Under the pieces are notes generated by a model that made no database searches, had not been told where the DNA came from, and saw only the letters and a list, made by a program, of their open reading frames with translations. The position numbers and the translations under genes were made by a program. Below, in pieces: positions 33,141 through 42,120 of a DNA stretch of 64,000 nt. Each line of letters opens with the position of its first letter. Position 1 is the stretch's first letter. The stretch comes from Ciceribacter sichuanensis (lineage in GTDB: Bacteria; Pseudomonadota; Alphaproteobacteria; Rhizobiales; Rhizobiaceae). Location of the stretch: the NCBI RefSeq assembly GCF_024055605.1, contig NZ_JAMXLX010000005.1:124001-188000 (forward strand). Direction: 5' to 3'.

Positions 33141-34814
33141 TCAGGATGCCTCGTAAGTGATGCGGCCATCGCAGATCGTTGCGACGGGTTTGAGAGCGGC
33201 GATTTCCCCGGCCGGGCAGGCCTCGATATCGCCAGAAAGGACGACGATATCGGCGAGGAAGCCTTCTTTCAACTTGCCCTTTCGATCTTCCATGAATTCT
33301 ACCCATGCGCTTGTGCGGGTGTAGGCGGCAAGGGTCTCCATCAGGGAGAGACGATGGTCGGGCATATCGTCAGCCCAGGGCTTGCGGGTCATCGCATCAC
33401 CGATGCAGCTCAGTGGTGCGAGCGGCGAGACGGGCCAGTCGGTGGCGAAGACGATCTTCGCGCCGGCGTCGACCAGCGTCTTCCAGGCGAAGGCGTAAGG
33501 CCAGCGTTCGCGGCCGATATAGGTGAGGTAGGGCTCAAGCGGCAGGCCGGCCGAGCCCGGCGGATGGGTCGGCTGCATCGAGGCGACGGTGCCCAGTTTT
33601 GCAAAGCGCGGGACATCGTCGGGATGGACGACCTCGATGTGTTCGATGCGGTTGCGGCTGTCACGCTTGCCGTTTGCCTCTATAGCGGCCTCGTAGCCGT
33701 CCAGCACCATGCGGACTGCGCCGTCGCCGATGGCGTGTACGGTGACCGGAAGCCCAAGCCTGTCGGCCTCGACCGCGATGGAATTGAAGTGCTCGGCGGA
33801 AAACAGCGGATCGCCCTTCCAGCCGGGCTTGTGGCTGTAGTCGTCGACGAAGACTGCGGTCTCGCCTTCGGTGACGCCATCCATGAACATTTTGACGAAG
33901 TTACAACGCAGCTTGTCGGTGTCGAAGCGTGCGCGCCATGCGGCCGCTTTTTCCTCGATGGCGGAGAGCGGCATGAAGTTCTTCATGTGGAACGGCATGC
34001 GGACGCGGACCGGTAGCCCATCGGTGTCCTCGATCTCCTGCAGCATTTCGAGCTGGTAGAGGCTGCCGTCCATGTTCTGGAACGAGGTTATGCCGAGCGA
34101 GGCGCAATAGGCGAGGCCGCGTTTGATGACCGCGATGTCGCCGGCGCGCTCTTCCGGCGTCACATGTTCCGGGTCGCCGCCAGTGCCGACGCCCAATCCC
34201 TCGCGACCGCCCGACGCGCTCATGGTGGAAACCGGGCGGATCGCATTGCTTTCGCGCAGCTCACCTGTTGCCAGCCCGTCGTCGCCCATGACGATCTCGT
34301 TGCCGACGCCGACATCGCGGCCCTGCAGGATGCCCGCTTTTTCCAGCGCAATCGTGTTCGCCCAGGCCGTATGATGATCCGGCGAGAACATCAGGAAGGG
34401 GCGGTCGGGAATGATGCGGTCGAGATGGTGGCGGGTGACGCGCTCTTCCTCTGAAATCACGGTGTAGTCGGCATATTGCGCGACCAGCAACGGCAGATCG
34501 GGATTGGCTGCAGCATAGGTCTGGATGGCGCTCTTCAACGCTTCGAAACCCTGCACCTGGAACAGGGAAAGTTCGCCCAGGCCGACCGAGCCGCCGAAAA
34601 TATGCATATGGGCTTCGTTGAAGCCGGGCAGGACGGTGGCGCCGGCGGCGTCGATGATCCGCGCGCCGGCTTTCGCGAGCGGCAGAATCCCGGTATCGCT
34701 GCCGACGGCCAAGATCCTGTTTCCCGCAATGGCGACGGCTTCGGCCCGCGGGCTTTCGTCGTCCATGGTGAGGATGCGGGCATTGTGAATGATGAGGTCG
34801 GCGGTCTCGGTCAT
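33141..34814 (-). CDS. YtcJ-like amidohydrolase (Amidohydro_3), first of a tandem pair
   Basis: 557 residues. Metal-site elements: NEAHMHIFGGS (HxH), KMFMDGVTEG, VTVHAIGDGAV, RIEHIEVVHPDD and FATDWPVSP (Asp). The family includes N-substituted formamide deformylase and other exocyclic amide hydrolases. No signal peptide is seen. The neighbouring gene at 34886 encodes a close paralogue (the C-terminal 100 residues are roughly 60% identical by eye), a tandem duplication within one operon. Confidence 0.88.
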   Translation of the reverse strand: MTETADLIIHNARILTMDDESPRAEAVAIAGNRILAVGSDTGILPLAKAGARIIDAAGATVLPGFNEAHMHIFGGSVGLGELSLFQVQGFEALKSAIQTYAAANPDLPLLVAQYADYTVISEEERVTRHHLDRIIPDRPFLMFSPDHHTAWANTIALEKAGILQGRDVGVGNEIVMGDDGLATGELRESNAIRPVSTMSASGGREGLGVGTGGDPEHVTPEERAGDIAVIKRGLAYCASLGITSFQNMDGSLYQLEMLQEIEDTDGLPVRVRMPFHMKNFMPLSAIEEKAAAWRARFDTDKLRCNFVKMFMDGVTEGETAVFVDDYSHKPGWKGDPLFSAEHFNSIAVEADRLGLPVTVHAIGDGAVRMVLDGYEAAIEANGKRDSRNRIEHIEVVHPDDVPRFAKLGTVASMQPTHPPGSAGLPLEPYLTYIGRERWPYAFAWKTLVDAGAKIVFATDWPVSPLAPLSCIGDAMTRKPWADDMPDHRLSLMETLAAYTRTSAWVEFMEDRKGKLKEGFLADIVVLSGDIEACPAGEIAALKPVATICDGRITYEAS

Positions 34815-34885
34815 GGGTGGCTCGTCCGTTGAAATGGTCGGTCGGGGCGGGCTTTGCCGCCCGACGGGCGGATGGCAGAAGCCGG

Positions 34886-36559
34886 TCAGGCTGCCTGATA
34901 GCTGATGCGTCCGTCGCAGATCGTGGTCACCGCGCGAACGGTTGCCATGATCTCGTCGGCCGGGACGCTTTCGATATCGTGGGAAAGGATGACCACGTCA
35001 GCGAGGAAGCCGGGCTTCAGCTTGCCCTTGCGGTCTTCCGCGAATTCCACCCAGGCGCCGATGGAGGTGTAGGCCTCGAGCGATTCCTCGAGCGTGAAGC
35101 GCTGATCGGGAAGGCCGTCCTTCCACGGCTTGCGGGTGAGCGCATCCTGAATGCACTGGAAGGGCGAGACCGGCGAGACCGGCCAGTCGGATGCGAAGAC
35201 GACGGTCGCGCCGGCATCCTTCATCGTCCGCCATGCATAGGCATAGGCCCAGCGATCCTCGCCGATCTTTGCCGTGGTGGGTTCGGCCGGGAAGCAGGTG
35301 CCACCCGGATAATGCACCGGCTGCATGGAGGCGACGATGCCGAGTTCCCTGAAGCGCGGGATGTCGTCGGGATGGATCACCTCGATATGCTCGATGCGAT
35401 GGCGAAGGTCCTGCTTGCCGTTCGCCTTGACGGCTGCCTCAAAGCCGTCGAGCGTCTGGCGGACCGCGGCGCTGCCGATGGCATGCACGGCGATCTGCAG
35501 CCCAAGACCGTCAGCCTTGGTGGCGATGGCGTCGAAGGCCTCAGGCGTGAACAGCGGCTCGTAGGTATAACCCGGGCGATCACCATAACCATCGAGCATG
35601 TAGGCCGTCTGGCTGTCGATAACGCCGTCCATGAAGACCTTGACGAAATCGCCGCGTAGCATGTCGGTGGCGAATTCCTTCTTCCATTCGGCGGCCTTGT
35701 CCAGCTCCGAGAGGTCCATGAAGTTCTTCATGTGGAAGGGAATGCGGATGCGGACGGGCAACTCGCCGGACTGTTCCAGATCGCGCATGATGCGAAGCTG
35801 GTAGTGGTTGCCATCGAAATTCTGGATCGAGGTGACGCCCCAGGAGGCGCAGTATTCGAGACCGTTCTTCAGGATGGCGCGGTCGAGCGCGTATTGCTCG
35901 GGCGTGACGTTTTCCGGGTCCATGCCGGTCACCATGCCGAGTTCTTCGCGGCCGCCTGTCGAGGCCAGCGCCGCGACGGGACCGAAGGCGTTGCCTTCGC
36001 GCAGTTCGCCGCTGGCCAGTCCGTCTTCACCCATCACCACTTCGTTGCCAACGCCGACGTCCTTGCCGTGCAGCAGGCCTGCCTTCTCCAGCGCCGGGGT
36101 GTTGGCCCAGGCGGTGTGGTGGTCTGGCGCGAACATCATGAAGGGACGGTCGGAAATGATGGCGTCGAGGTGCTGGCGGGTGACCGGCTGGTTGAGGCCG
36201 ATGATCGAATAGTCGGCGGAAAAGCCCATCAGCAGGGGCTCGTCCGGATTGGCGGCGGCGTATTCCTGTATGGCGGCCTTCAGCGCTTCGAAGCCCTCGA
36301 CGCCGTGCAGGTTGAGCTGTCGAAGGGAAACAGAGCCGGGGAAGATGTGCATGTGGGCTTCGTTGAAGCCCGGCATCACCGTGGCACCGCCAGCGTCGAC
36401 AACCTTGGTCGAGGCGGTGGCAAGCGCTTCGATTTCCGATGCGGTGCCGACGGCGAGAACCTTGTTGCCAGCAAGCGCGATGGCTTCCGCCTTCGGCTTG
36501 TCGCTGTCCATGGTCAGGACCTTGGCGTTCTTGATGATGATGTCTGCGGTTGCTGTCAT
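34886..36559 (-). CDS. YtcJ-like amidohydrolase (Amidohydro_3), second of a tandem pair
   Basis: 557 residues from the ATG at 36559; an ATG at 36595 overlaps the serine hydrolase gene. It has the same metal-site order as its neighbour: NEAHMHIFPGS, KVFMDGVIDS, IAVHAIGSAAV, RIEHIEVIHPDD and FASDWPVSP. HAIGDGAV of the first copy is HAIGSAAV here, so the Asp is lost at that position and the two may differ in substrate. Cytosolic. Part of the importer-hydrolase operon. Confidence 0.88.
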   Translation of the reverse strand: MTATADIIIKNAKVLTMDSDKPKAEAIALAGNKVLAVGTASEIEALATASTKVVDAGGATVMPGFNEAHMHIFPGSVSLRQLNLHGVEGFEALKAAIQEYAAANPDEPLLMGFSADYSIIGLNQPVTRQHLDAIISDRPFMMFAPDHHTAWANTPALEKAGLLHGKDVGVGNEVVMGEDGLASGELREGNAFGPVAALASTGGREELGMVTGMDPENVTPEQYALDRAILKNGLEYCASWGVTSIQNFDGNHYQLRIMRDLEQSGELPVRIRIPFHMKNFMDLSELDKAAEWKKEFATDMLRGDFVKVFMDGVIDSQTAYMLDGYGDRPGYTYEPLFTPEAFDAIATKADGLGLQIAVHAIGSAAVRQTLDGFEAAVKANGKQDLRHRIEHIEVIHPDDIPRFRELGIVASMQPVHYPGGTCFPAEPTTAKIGEDRWAYAYAWRTMKDAGATVVFASDWPVSPVSPFQCIQDALTRKPWKDGLPDQRFTLEESLEAYTSIGAWVEFAEDRKGKLKPGFLADVVILSHDIESVPADEIMATVRAVTTICDGRISYQAA

Positions 36560-36581
36560 GTCATTTATCCGGATTGATGCT

Positions 36582-37763
36582 TCAGGTCGCCGCACGGCAC
36601 ATGGTGCGGAAGAAGGCGAAGTTGTCGTGCTTCAGTTCGTCGTCCAGCGGATTGGGCTGCGACGAGAGCTTGACGATGACGGTTTCGGTCGAGGGATCGA
36701 CATAGAGCCACTGGCCGTGGATGCCGATCGCGCAGAAGGCGCCGTCGGCCTCGCCGGACTGATACCACTTGCTGCGGTAGCGGCCGTTGGGCAGGAAAGT
36801 CGGGCCGGACTGTTTCCAGGCCTCGGGATCGCCGGCGGTCTTCATGTCCTCGACCCATGCGGCGGGCACGACCTGCCGGCCATCCACCGTGCCGCCGTCC
36901 AGCAGCATCTGGCCGATGCGGGCCAGATCGCGGGCCGTCACGCAGACGCCGCCGGCCGAGCGGGCCGAACCGGCTGCATCGACGCTGACCAGCGCATGGT
37001 TCTTCGCGCCGAGCGGTTTCCACAACAGGTCGGAGAAAAGGTCAATGTAGCGGCGGCCGCTGGCGCGCTCGATCAGGATGCCGAGCAGGTCGGAATTGGG
37101 CGAGGCATAGTAGAAGCTTCCGCCATGGGCGCGGTCGGCCTTCTTCAGCGTCAGCAGGAATTCTAGAAGGGTCTCGGTCGGCGTGCCGGCTTCCGCCGGG
37201 TTCCACAGGGTTGCGCGGCGATAGCGGGCAAAGGCGCCCATCTTGTCGAGATAGGCCTCCTCGAAATCGAGGCTGACGCGCATGTCCAGCACGTCGCGGA
37301 AGCTGCAGTCGCCGTAAACAGAACCCTTCGCCTCGGGGAGATAGTCGGTGACCGGGCGGTCAGGGTCGATTGCGCCTTGCCCTTCGAGGATGCCGGAGAC
37401 GAGAGCGGTCAGCGATTTCGAGATGGAAAAAACGATATGGCGGGCATTGACGTGGCAATGCGGTGCGTAATGTTCGGCGATAATCCGCCCGCCCTTCATC
37501 ATCACGAAGGCATCGGTATGAGCGTAATCGAGAAATGCGCGGGGCGTTTTTGTATCGGCGACGCCGGTGTCGAGAGGGGCGTCCAGCAACGGTGAGCTTT
37601 CAAGCGCCGTTTCCGGCTGCTCGGCCGTCGCGCGGATCTCGGCGGTCGGCACCATCTCGCGAAGGTTCTGGAAGCTCCAGTGGCTGAAAGGAGCGGTGCG
37701 CCAGTTGGCGAGCGTCACGTCGCGGCGCTCGAAGCCATAGGCACTCTTGAATTCCGTGGTCAT
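36582..37763 (-). CDS. Serine hydrolase, class C beta-lactamase fold (S12-like)
   Basis: 393 residues. SISKS carries the S-x-x-K nucleophile motif (about residue 115), YASPNSD is in the place of the Y-x-N motif, and HGQWLYVD may be the third box. No signal peptide is visible, unlike periplasmic beta-lactamases, so it is more likely a cytosolic esterase, amidase or D-aminopeptidase. It sits between the binding protein and amidohydrolase genes. Start at 37763 or 37772. Confidence 0.86.
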   Translation of the reverse strand: MTTEFKSAYGFERRDVTLANWRTAPFSHWSFQNLREMVPTAEIRATAEQPETALESSPLLDAPLDTGVADTKTPRAFLDYAHTDAFVMMKGGRIIAEHYAPHCHVNARHIVFSISKSLTALVSGILEGQGAIDPDRPVTDYLPEAKGSVYGDCSFRDVLDMRVSLDFEEAYLDKMGAFARYRRATLWNPAEAGTPTETLLEFLLTLKKADRAHGGSFYYASPNSDLLGILIERASGRRYIDLFSDLLWKPLGAKNHALVSVDAAGSARSAGGVCVTARDLARIGQMLLDGGTVDGRQVVPAAWVEDMKTAGDPEAWKQSGPTFLPNGRYRSKWYQSGEADGAFCAIGIHGQWLYVDPSTETVIVKLSSQPNPLDDELKHDNFAFFRTMCRAAT

Positions 37764-37781
37764 GAAAAACACTTCCCTGAA

Positions 37782-37808
37782 ACGGGAGAGCCGTGAAGGC
37801 TCCCCCGT
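37782..37808 (-). terminator. Intercistronic hairpin after the binding-protein gene
   Basis: ACGGGAGAGCC (37782-37792) pairs with GGCTCCCCCGT (37798-37808), 10 of 11 positions, loop GTGAA. It lies 28 bp after the binding-protein stop on the minus strand and has only a TTT tail. More likely it attenuates transcription or protects mRNA than terminates fully. Confidence 0.5.
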
Positions 37809-37836
37809 CTTGATGCAGGCATCGATATGGACAGGC

Positions 37837-38871
37837 TTACTTCTGAACTTCGGTCCAGATCTTGGTGTAGAGTTCCTGAACTTCCGGTGCGCAGGCGAGG
37901 TTGAACTTGCCGGCTGCCTTGGCCGAATCCGGAATGTTGACTTCAGGCGCGGTCTTCATGTCTTCCGGCATGAAGGCTTCCGAACCCTTGATGCCGTTTG
38001 CATACCGCGCGAAAGCGGAGATCATGGCGGCGTTCTGCGGGTCCATGATGAAGTTAAGGAACAGCTTGGCGTTATCGACGTTCTTGGCGTCCTTCAGGAT
38101 GGCGGCGCTGTCCATCCAGATCGGGTAGCCTTCCTTCGGGTAGCCGTAGACGATGTTCGGGTTGGCGAGGCGGCCGCGGAAGGTGGCGCCGTTCCAGTCG
38201 ACCGAAGCGGCGAGATCGCCCTTCGTGTATTTTTCGACCGTGCCGTAATCCATGGAGATCCACTTCGGCTTGGCGGCGACCAGCAGGTCGCGGGCTTTCT
38301 TCAGAACGGTCAGGTCGCCGGTGCAGGGCTCGCCGCCTGCATAGGTGACGACCATGTGCATGACGTCGGACATTTCCGGAACGACGTTGACCTTGCCGAC
38401 CAGTTCCGGCGGCGGGTCGAGGAAGATGGCAGAGGTGTTCGGGTCGCCGGAATAGACCGACTTGTCGACGGCGATGCCGGTCGTGCCCCACTGCCACGGA
38501 ACCGAATAGTGGCGGCCCGGATCGAAGGGCACGTCAACCCACTGCGGATCGACGTTCTTGAAGTTTTCCAACTGGTCCGGGCGGGATTCCAGGAGTAGCC
38601 CTTCGTTGATGAAGATCGGCAGGGCGCTGGCCGAGGGAACAACGATGTCGAAGCCATGGCCGCCCTGGCGGATCTTGGCGAGCGCGGTGTCGTTGCTGTC
38701 GTAGTCGGTGAGCGTGACCTTGACCTTGTAGGTCTCCTCGAACTTCTTGATGAGTTCGGGGTTGGTGTAATTGCCCCAGTTGTAGATGTTGAGTTCGCCT
38801 TCCGCGTGGGCGATCGCCGCGGAGGCCATCAGGGCCACCAGGCTGGCGGCAAGCTTCAGGGTATGCTTCAT
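37837..38871 (-). CDS. Spermidine/putrescine-class ABC substrate-binding protein (PotD/PotF-like)
   Basis: 344 residues. A signal peptide (KLAASLVALMASAAIAHA) is followed by GELNIYNWGNYTNPELIKKF, the hallmark of polyamine-type binding proteins. Periplasmic. The ATG at 38871 follows AGGAG; an ATG seven codons upstream is possible. Ligand may be a polyamine or another cationic or amide compound; the hydrolase neighbours argue for something other than a simple polyamine. Confidence 0.92.
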   Translation of the reverse strand: MKHTLKLAASLVALMASAAIAHAEGELNIYNWGNYTNPELIKKFEETYKVKVTLTDYDSNDTALAKIRQGGHGFDIVVPSASALPIFINEGLLLESRPDQLENFKNVDPQWVDVPFDPGRHYSVPWQWGTTGIAVDKSVYSGDPNTSAIFLDPPPELVGKVNVVPEMSDVMHMVVTYAGGEPCTGDLTVLKKARDLLVAAKPKWISMDYGTVEKYTKGDLAASVDWNGATFRGRLANPNIVYGYPKEGYPIWMDSAAILKDAKNVDNAKLFLNFIMDPQNAAMISAFARYANGIKGSEAFMPEDMKTAPEVNIPDSAKAAGKFNLACAPEVQELYTKIWTEVQK

Positions 38872-38888
38872 GGTTCCCACTCCTGTGT

Positions 38889-39698
38889 TCACTCGGTTTT
38901 TTCGTTGGATCTGCTGAGGAAGAAGAAAATCGTGACAACCGCCAGCGACAGCAGCAGAAACACTGTCGAGATGGCATTCATCTCCGGCGTGATGGACCGG
39001 CGCAACTGGCCCAGCATGAAGGTCGGGAGAGTGTCCTGACCGCCGGATTTCACGAATTCCGTAATCACCACGTCATCGAGCGAGATGACGAAGGCAAGCA
39101 TGAGGCCGGCCAGGATACCCGGCCAGAGCAAGGGCAGCGTGATGTAGCGGAAGGCCTTGAACGGCGTCGCATAGAGATCTGCGGCAGCGCGTTCCAGCGA
39201 AAGATCCATGTTTTCGAGGCGCGCCCGGATCGGCAGGTAGGCAAACGGGACGCAGAAGGCCGTGTGCGCCATGATCAGGTAGCCGAGGCCGGAATAGCCG
39301 GTCCAGACCTTGATGCGCGAGAAGAGGATCAGCAGCGCCACGGCGGTGACGATTTCCGGCACCATCAGCGGCATGTTGATGAAGGAGTATTTGAAGGTGA
39401 GGCCGCGATAGGCCTCCGTCCGGGTCGTGGCGATGGCCGCAAGCGTGGCGACGGCGGTGGCGATCACGGCGGCGAAGGCGGCGATCTCGACCGAGCGGAT
39501 CGACGCCTCGATCACCTGCGTATTGTTCCAGGCCGCCGCGAACCACTGGAGCGAGAACCCTTCCCAACGCGCAATGGATGAGCCCGAGTTGAAGGCATAG
39601 ACGACCAGCGTGGCGATCGGCAGGTAGAGGATGAAGAAGCAGAGCATCGCAATTGTGGCGAAGCCCGGCTGTACCCGGATATCGAAGCGCTTATGCAT
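38889..39698 (-). CDS. ABC transporter permease (PotC-like)
   Basis: 269 residues, six membrane helices, and the EAA-like loop LERAAADLYATPFKAFRYITLP. It overlaps the PotB-like gene by 8 bp. It forms the importer with the PotA- and PotB-like genes upstream. Confidence 0.92.
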   Translation of the reverse strand: MHKRFDIRVQPGFATIAMLCFFILYLPIATLVVYAFNSGSSIARWEGFSLQWFAAAWNNTQVIEASIRSVEIAAFAAVIATAVATLAAIATTRTEAYRGLTFKYSFINMPLMVPEIVTAVALLILFSRIKVWTGYSGLGYLIMAHTAFCVPFAYLPIRARLENMDLSLERAAADLYATPFKAFRYITLPLLWPGILAGLMLAFVISLDDVVITEFVKSGGQDTLPTFMLGQLRRSITPEMNAISTVFLLLSLAVVTIFFFLSRSNEKTE

Positions 39699-40611
39699 GG
39701 CCGCCTCCCGTCTTTCCGGCGTTCTTCACGTAGTAGAGCATGGCCGCTAGCACGATGATGACGAGCGTGATCGACAGCGAGGCGCCGAGCGGCCAGTTGC
39801 GGCCCTGGCCGAACTGCAGTTCGATCAGGTTGCCGATCATCAGGTTCTTGCCGCCGCCGAGGATGCGCGGGATGACGTAGGACGACAGCGCCGGAATGAA
39901 GACCAGAATGGAACCGGCGATGATGCCGGGCTTCACCAGCGGAATGATGATGCGCCTCAGCACCTGGAAACGCGTCGCATAGAGATCGTAGCCGGCCTCG
40001 ACGAGGCGGAAGTCCAGTTTTTCCATGCTGGCATAGAGCGGCAATACCATCAGCGGCAGATGCACGTAGGCCATGCCGAGCAGGATGGCGAAGTCGGTGT
40101 AGAGCATCTGGATCGGCGCGGAGATCACCCCGAGCTTCATCAGGACCGTGTTCACCAGACCTTCGTTCCGGATCATTTCCTGAATGGCGAAGCCGCGGAT
40201 CAGCATGTTGGTCCAGAAGGGAATGGTGATCAAGAACAGCCAGACCTGGCGATAATGCGCCGGCCGACTGGCGATGAAATAAGCGGTCGGGAAACCGAAG
40301 ATCAGCGACAGGACGGTGGTCGCCAGCGCCAGCTTGATCGAGCGCCAGAGGATGCTCACGTGGGCATCGGCCAGCGACAGGGTGTTGTCGAAGATGTCCC
40401 GCTGCAGGAATACGTTGAACCAGGCATCGGTCGAGAATTCCCACTTCACGTCGCCGTAATTGCCGGGAGCGAGGAAGGAATAGACGAGAACGATGAAGAG
40501 CGGGCCGACGCCGGCCAGACCGATGATCAGAAGCGCGGGAGCGCTGAGAAACCAGCGATTGCGGATATCGCGGCGCCTGGCATTTTCGGCTGCTTGCTGT
40601 GCTCCGCTCAT
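39691..40611 (-). CDS. ABC transporter permease (PotB-like)
   Basis: 306 residues, six membrane helices with the first at LLIIGLAGVGPLFIVLVYSF, and the loop LVEAGYDLYATRFQVLRRI. It starts 2 bp after the ATPase gene stop. Confidence 0.92.
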   Translation of the reverse strand: MSGAQQAAENARRRDIRNRWFLSAPALLIIGLAGVGPLFIVLVYSFLAPGNYGDVKWEFSTDAWFNVFLQRDIFDNTLSLADAHVSILWRSIKLALATTVLSLIFGFPTAYFIASRPAHYRQVWLFLITIPFWTNMLIRGFAIQEMIRNEGLVNTVLMKLGVISAPIQMLYTDFAILLGMAYVHLPLMVLPLYASMEKLDFRLVEAGYDLYATRFQVLRRIIIPLVKPGIIAGSILVFIPALSSYVIPRILGGGKNLMIGNLIELQFGQGRNWPLGASLSITLVIIVLAAMLYYVKNAGKTGGGHA

Positions 40612-40613
40612 CC

Positions 40614-41714
40614 TCAGTCCTTCAGGATCTGCGCGACATCGTCGCTGAGCTTGATGCCGACAGTCTGGCCTTCGCTATAGCCGCACGGGCCGCTGCGGCT
40701 GTTCTGCTGGCGAACGGTGAACAGCGTGCCGCCGTCGAGGCGGACGTTGATGTTGGTGTCGGTGCCGAGATACACGATACTTTCGATGACGCCGGAGAGC
40801 GTCGCGTCGTTGGAGGGTTCCGTCAGTGCCGCATGCTCGGGACGAATGACGATCGTCACCTTGCCGCTCGGCGTCGTCTGCTCGGGGAAAGTCGCGGCGA
40901 TCTCCTTGCCGGAGCGCAGGCGAACCTTGGCGCTTGCTCCTTCGACGGAGACGACCTCGACTTCGAGGAAGTTGGTCTCGCCGATGAAGTTGGCGACGAA
41001 GCGCTCTGCGGGATGATCGTAGATCTCCCAGGGATTGCCCACCTGACGGACGGAACCGGCCGACATGACCGCAATGCGGTCGGACATGGTCAGAGCTTCT
41101 TCCTGGTCGTGGGTGACGAAGATGAAGGTGATGCCGGTTTCGGCCTGCACGCGCTTCAGTTCGATCTGCATTTCCTTGCGCAGCTTGTAATCGAGCGCCG
41201 AAAGCGGTTCGTCGAGCAGCAGCACCTTGGGCTTCGGAGCAAGTGCGCGAGCGAGCGCCACACGCTGCTGCTGGCCGCCGGAAATCTGGCTGACCTGACG
41301 GTCGCGCATCGGCATCATGTGTACCAGTTCCAGCATCTCGTTGACACGGGTCTTGATCTCGTCGGCGGGGCGCCCGAGCATCTTCAGGCCGAAGGCGATG
41401 TTTTCCGAAACGGTCATGTGCGGAAAGAGCGCATAGGACTGGAAAACGGTGTTGACCGGTCGCTTGAAGGGCGGCAGCGGGGCGATGTCCTGACCATGCA
41501 GCAGGATCTCGCCGGCTGTCGGGAAATCGAAGCCGGCGATCAGCCTCAAAAGCGTTGTCTTGCCGCAGCCGGAAGGGCCGAGCAATGTGAAAAATTCATT
41601 TTCCTGAATGTTCAGGAATACGCCCCCAAGGGCGGTTACCTGTGCGTTTCCGGCGCCGTAGACCCGGCTTACTCCGCGGATTTCGATCGCGGCCTTCTTC
41701 GATGTCGAACTCAA
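40614..41714 (-). CDS. ABC transporter ATP-binding protein (PotA-like)
   Basis: About 366 residues. Walker [13 protein letters not shown], signature [14 protein letters not shown], Walker [14 protein letters not shown], switch FVTHDQEEA, and a C-terminal TOBE domain with RPEHAAL. A TTG at 41714 with GGGGA seven bases upstream gives a normal PotA N-terminus; a GTG at 41759 is the alternative. First gene of the minus-strand operon of eight genes ending with tetR. Confidence 0.9.
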   Translation of the reverse strand: MSSTSKKAAIEIRGVSRVYGAGNAQVTALGGVFLNIQENEFFTLLGPSGCGKTTLLRLIAGFDFPTAGEILLHGQDIAPLPPFKRPVNTVFQSYALFPHMTVSENIAFGLKMLGRPADEIKTRVNEMLELVHMMPMRDRQVSQISGGQQQRVALARALAPKPKVLLLDEPLSALDYKLRKEMQIELKRVQAETGITFIFVTHDQEEALTMSDRIAVMSAGSVRQVGNPWEIYDHPAERFVANFIGETNFLEVEVVSVEGASAKVRLRSGKEIAATFPEQTTPSGKVTIVIRPEHAALTEPSNDATLSGVIESIVYLGTDTNINVRLDGGTLFTVRQQNSRSGPCGYSEGQTVGIKLSDDVAQILKD

Positions 41715-42120
41715 GAAATATCCCCGGTTTTTAAGTGGAATTTTCCGGCACTGTTTCACTTCACCCGACGGGCAGCAAGATCATCGTCCAGCGCTCGTCA
41801 GCCTCAGGCTTCGACGCAATAAGCGTGCCACGCCCTGAAATGTGTCCGAAAACCTCCCCCTGTTCGCATTTTCCGGGCATATCGCCCGGTGTCCCGCGTT
41901 TTTCTCCTCTTTCGCCTGCGGAACGCTCCCTTCGCTCCGGTGCCGGCGAACCTGCCGTTCAAGGACAGGATTTTGGCATGTTGCCTCAAAATTGGTCGTG
42001 TGACCATTTTTATTTCAGGCAGTTTTGCGATTTTCCCATGCTGTTTCCGATTGCCGTTTTATCGCCAACGGCAATCCTTGACGGATGCCATGGAAGCGCC
42101 TCTGATGGCGCCATTCTCCA
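41715..42120. other. Divergent intergenic region, no gene seen
   Basis: 406 bp between the PotA-like and amidase genes. It must contain promoters for two long divergent operons. The only clear structure is TGGTC-GTGT-GACCA. Several short open frames on both strands lack ribosome sites and family resemblance. Composition is lower in GC around 41970-42080. Confidence 0.5.
41993..42006. promoter_or_regulatory. Candidate operator TGGTC-N4-GACCA
   Basis: An exact 5-bp inverted repeat (41993-41997 with 42002-42006) with a 4-base centre, flanked by AT, in the divergent region. The half-site resembles GntR-family operators, but the operon encodes a TetR protein, so the binder is uncertain. Confidence 0.35.

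Noticed and set aside
36582..37763. Serine hydrolase as an antibiotic-resistance beta-lactamase
   Set aside because: It lacks a signal peptide and the usual Y-x-N/K-T-G pattern, and sits in a catabolic operon. The fold is shared by esterases and peptidases.
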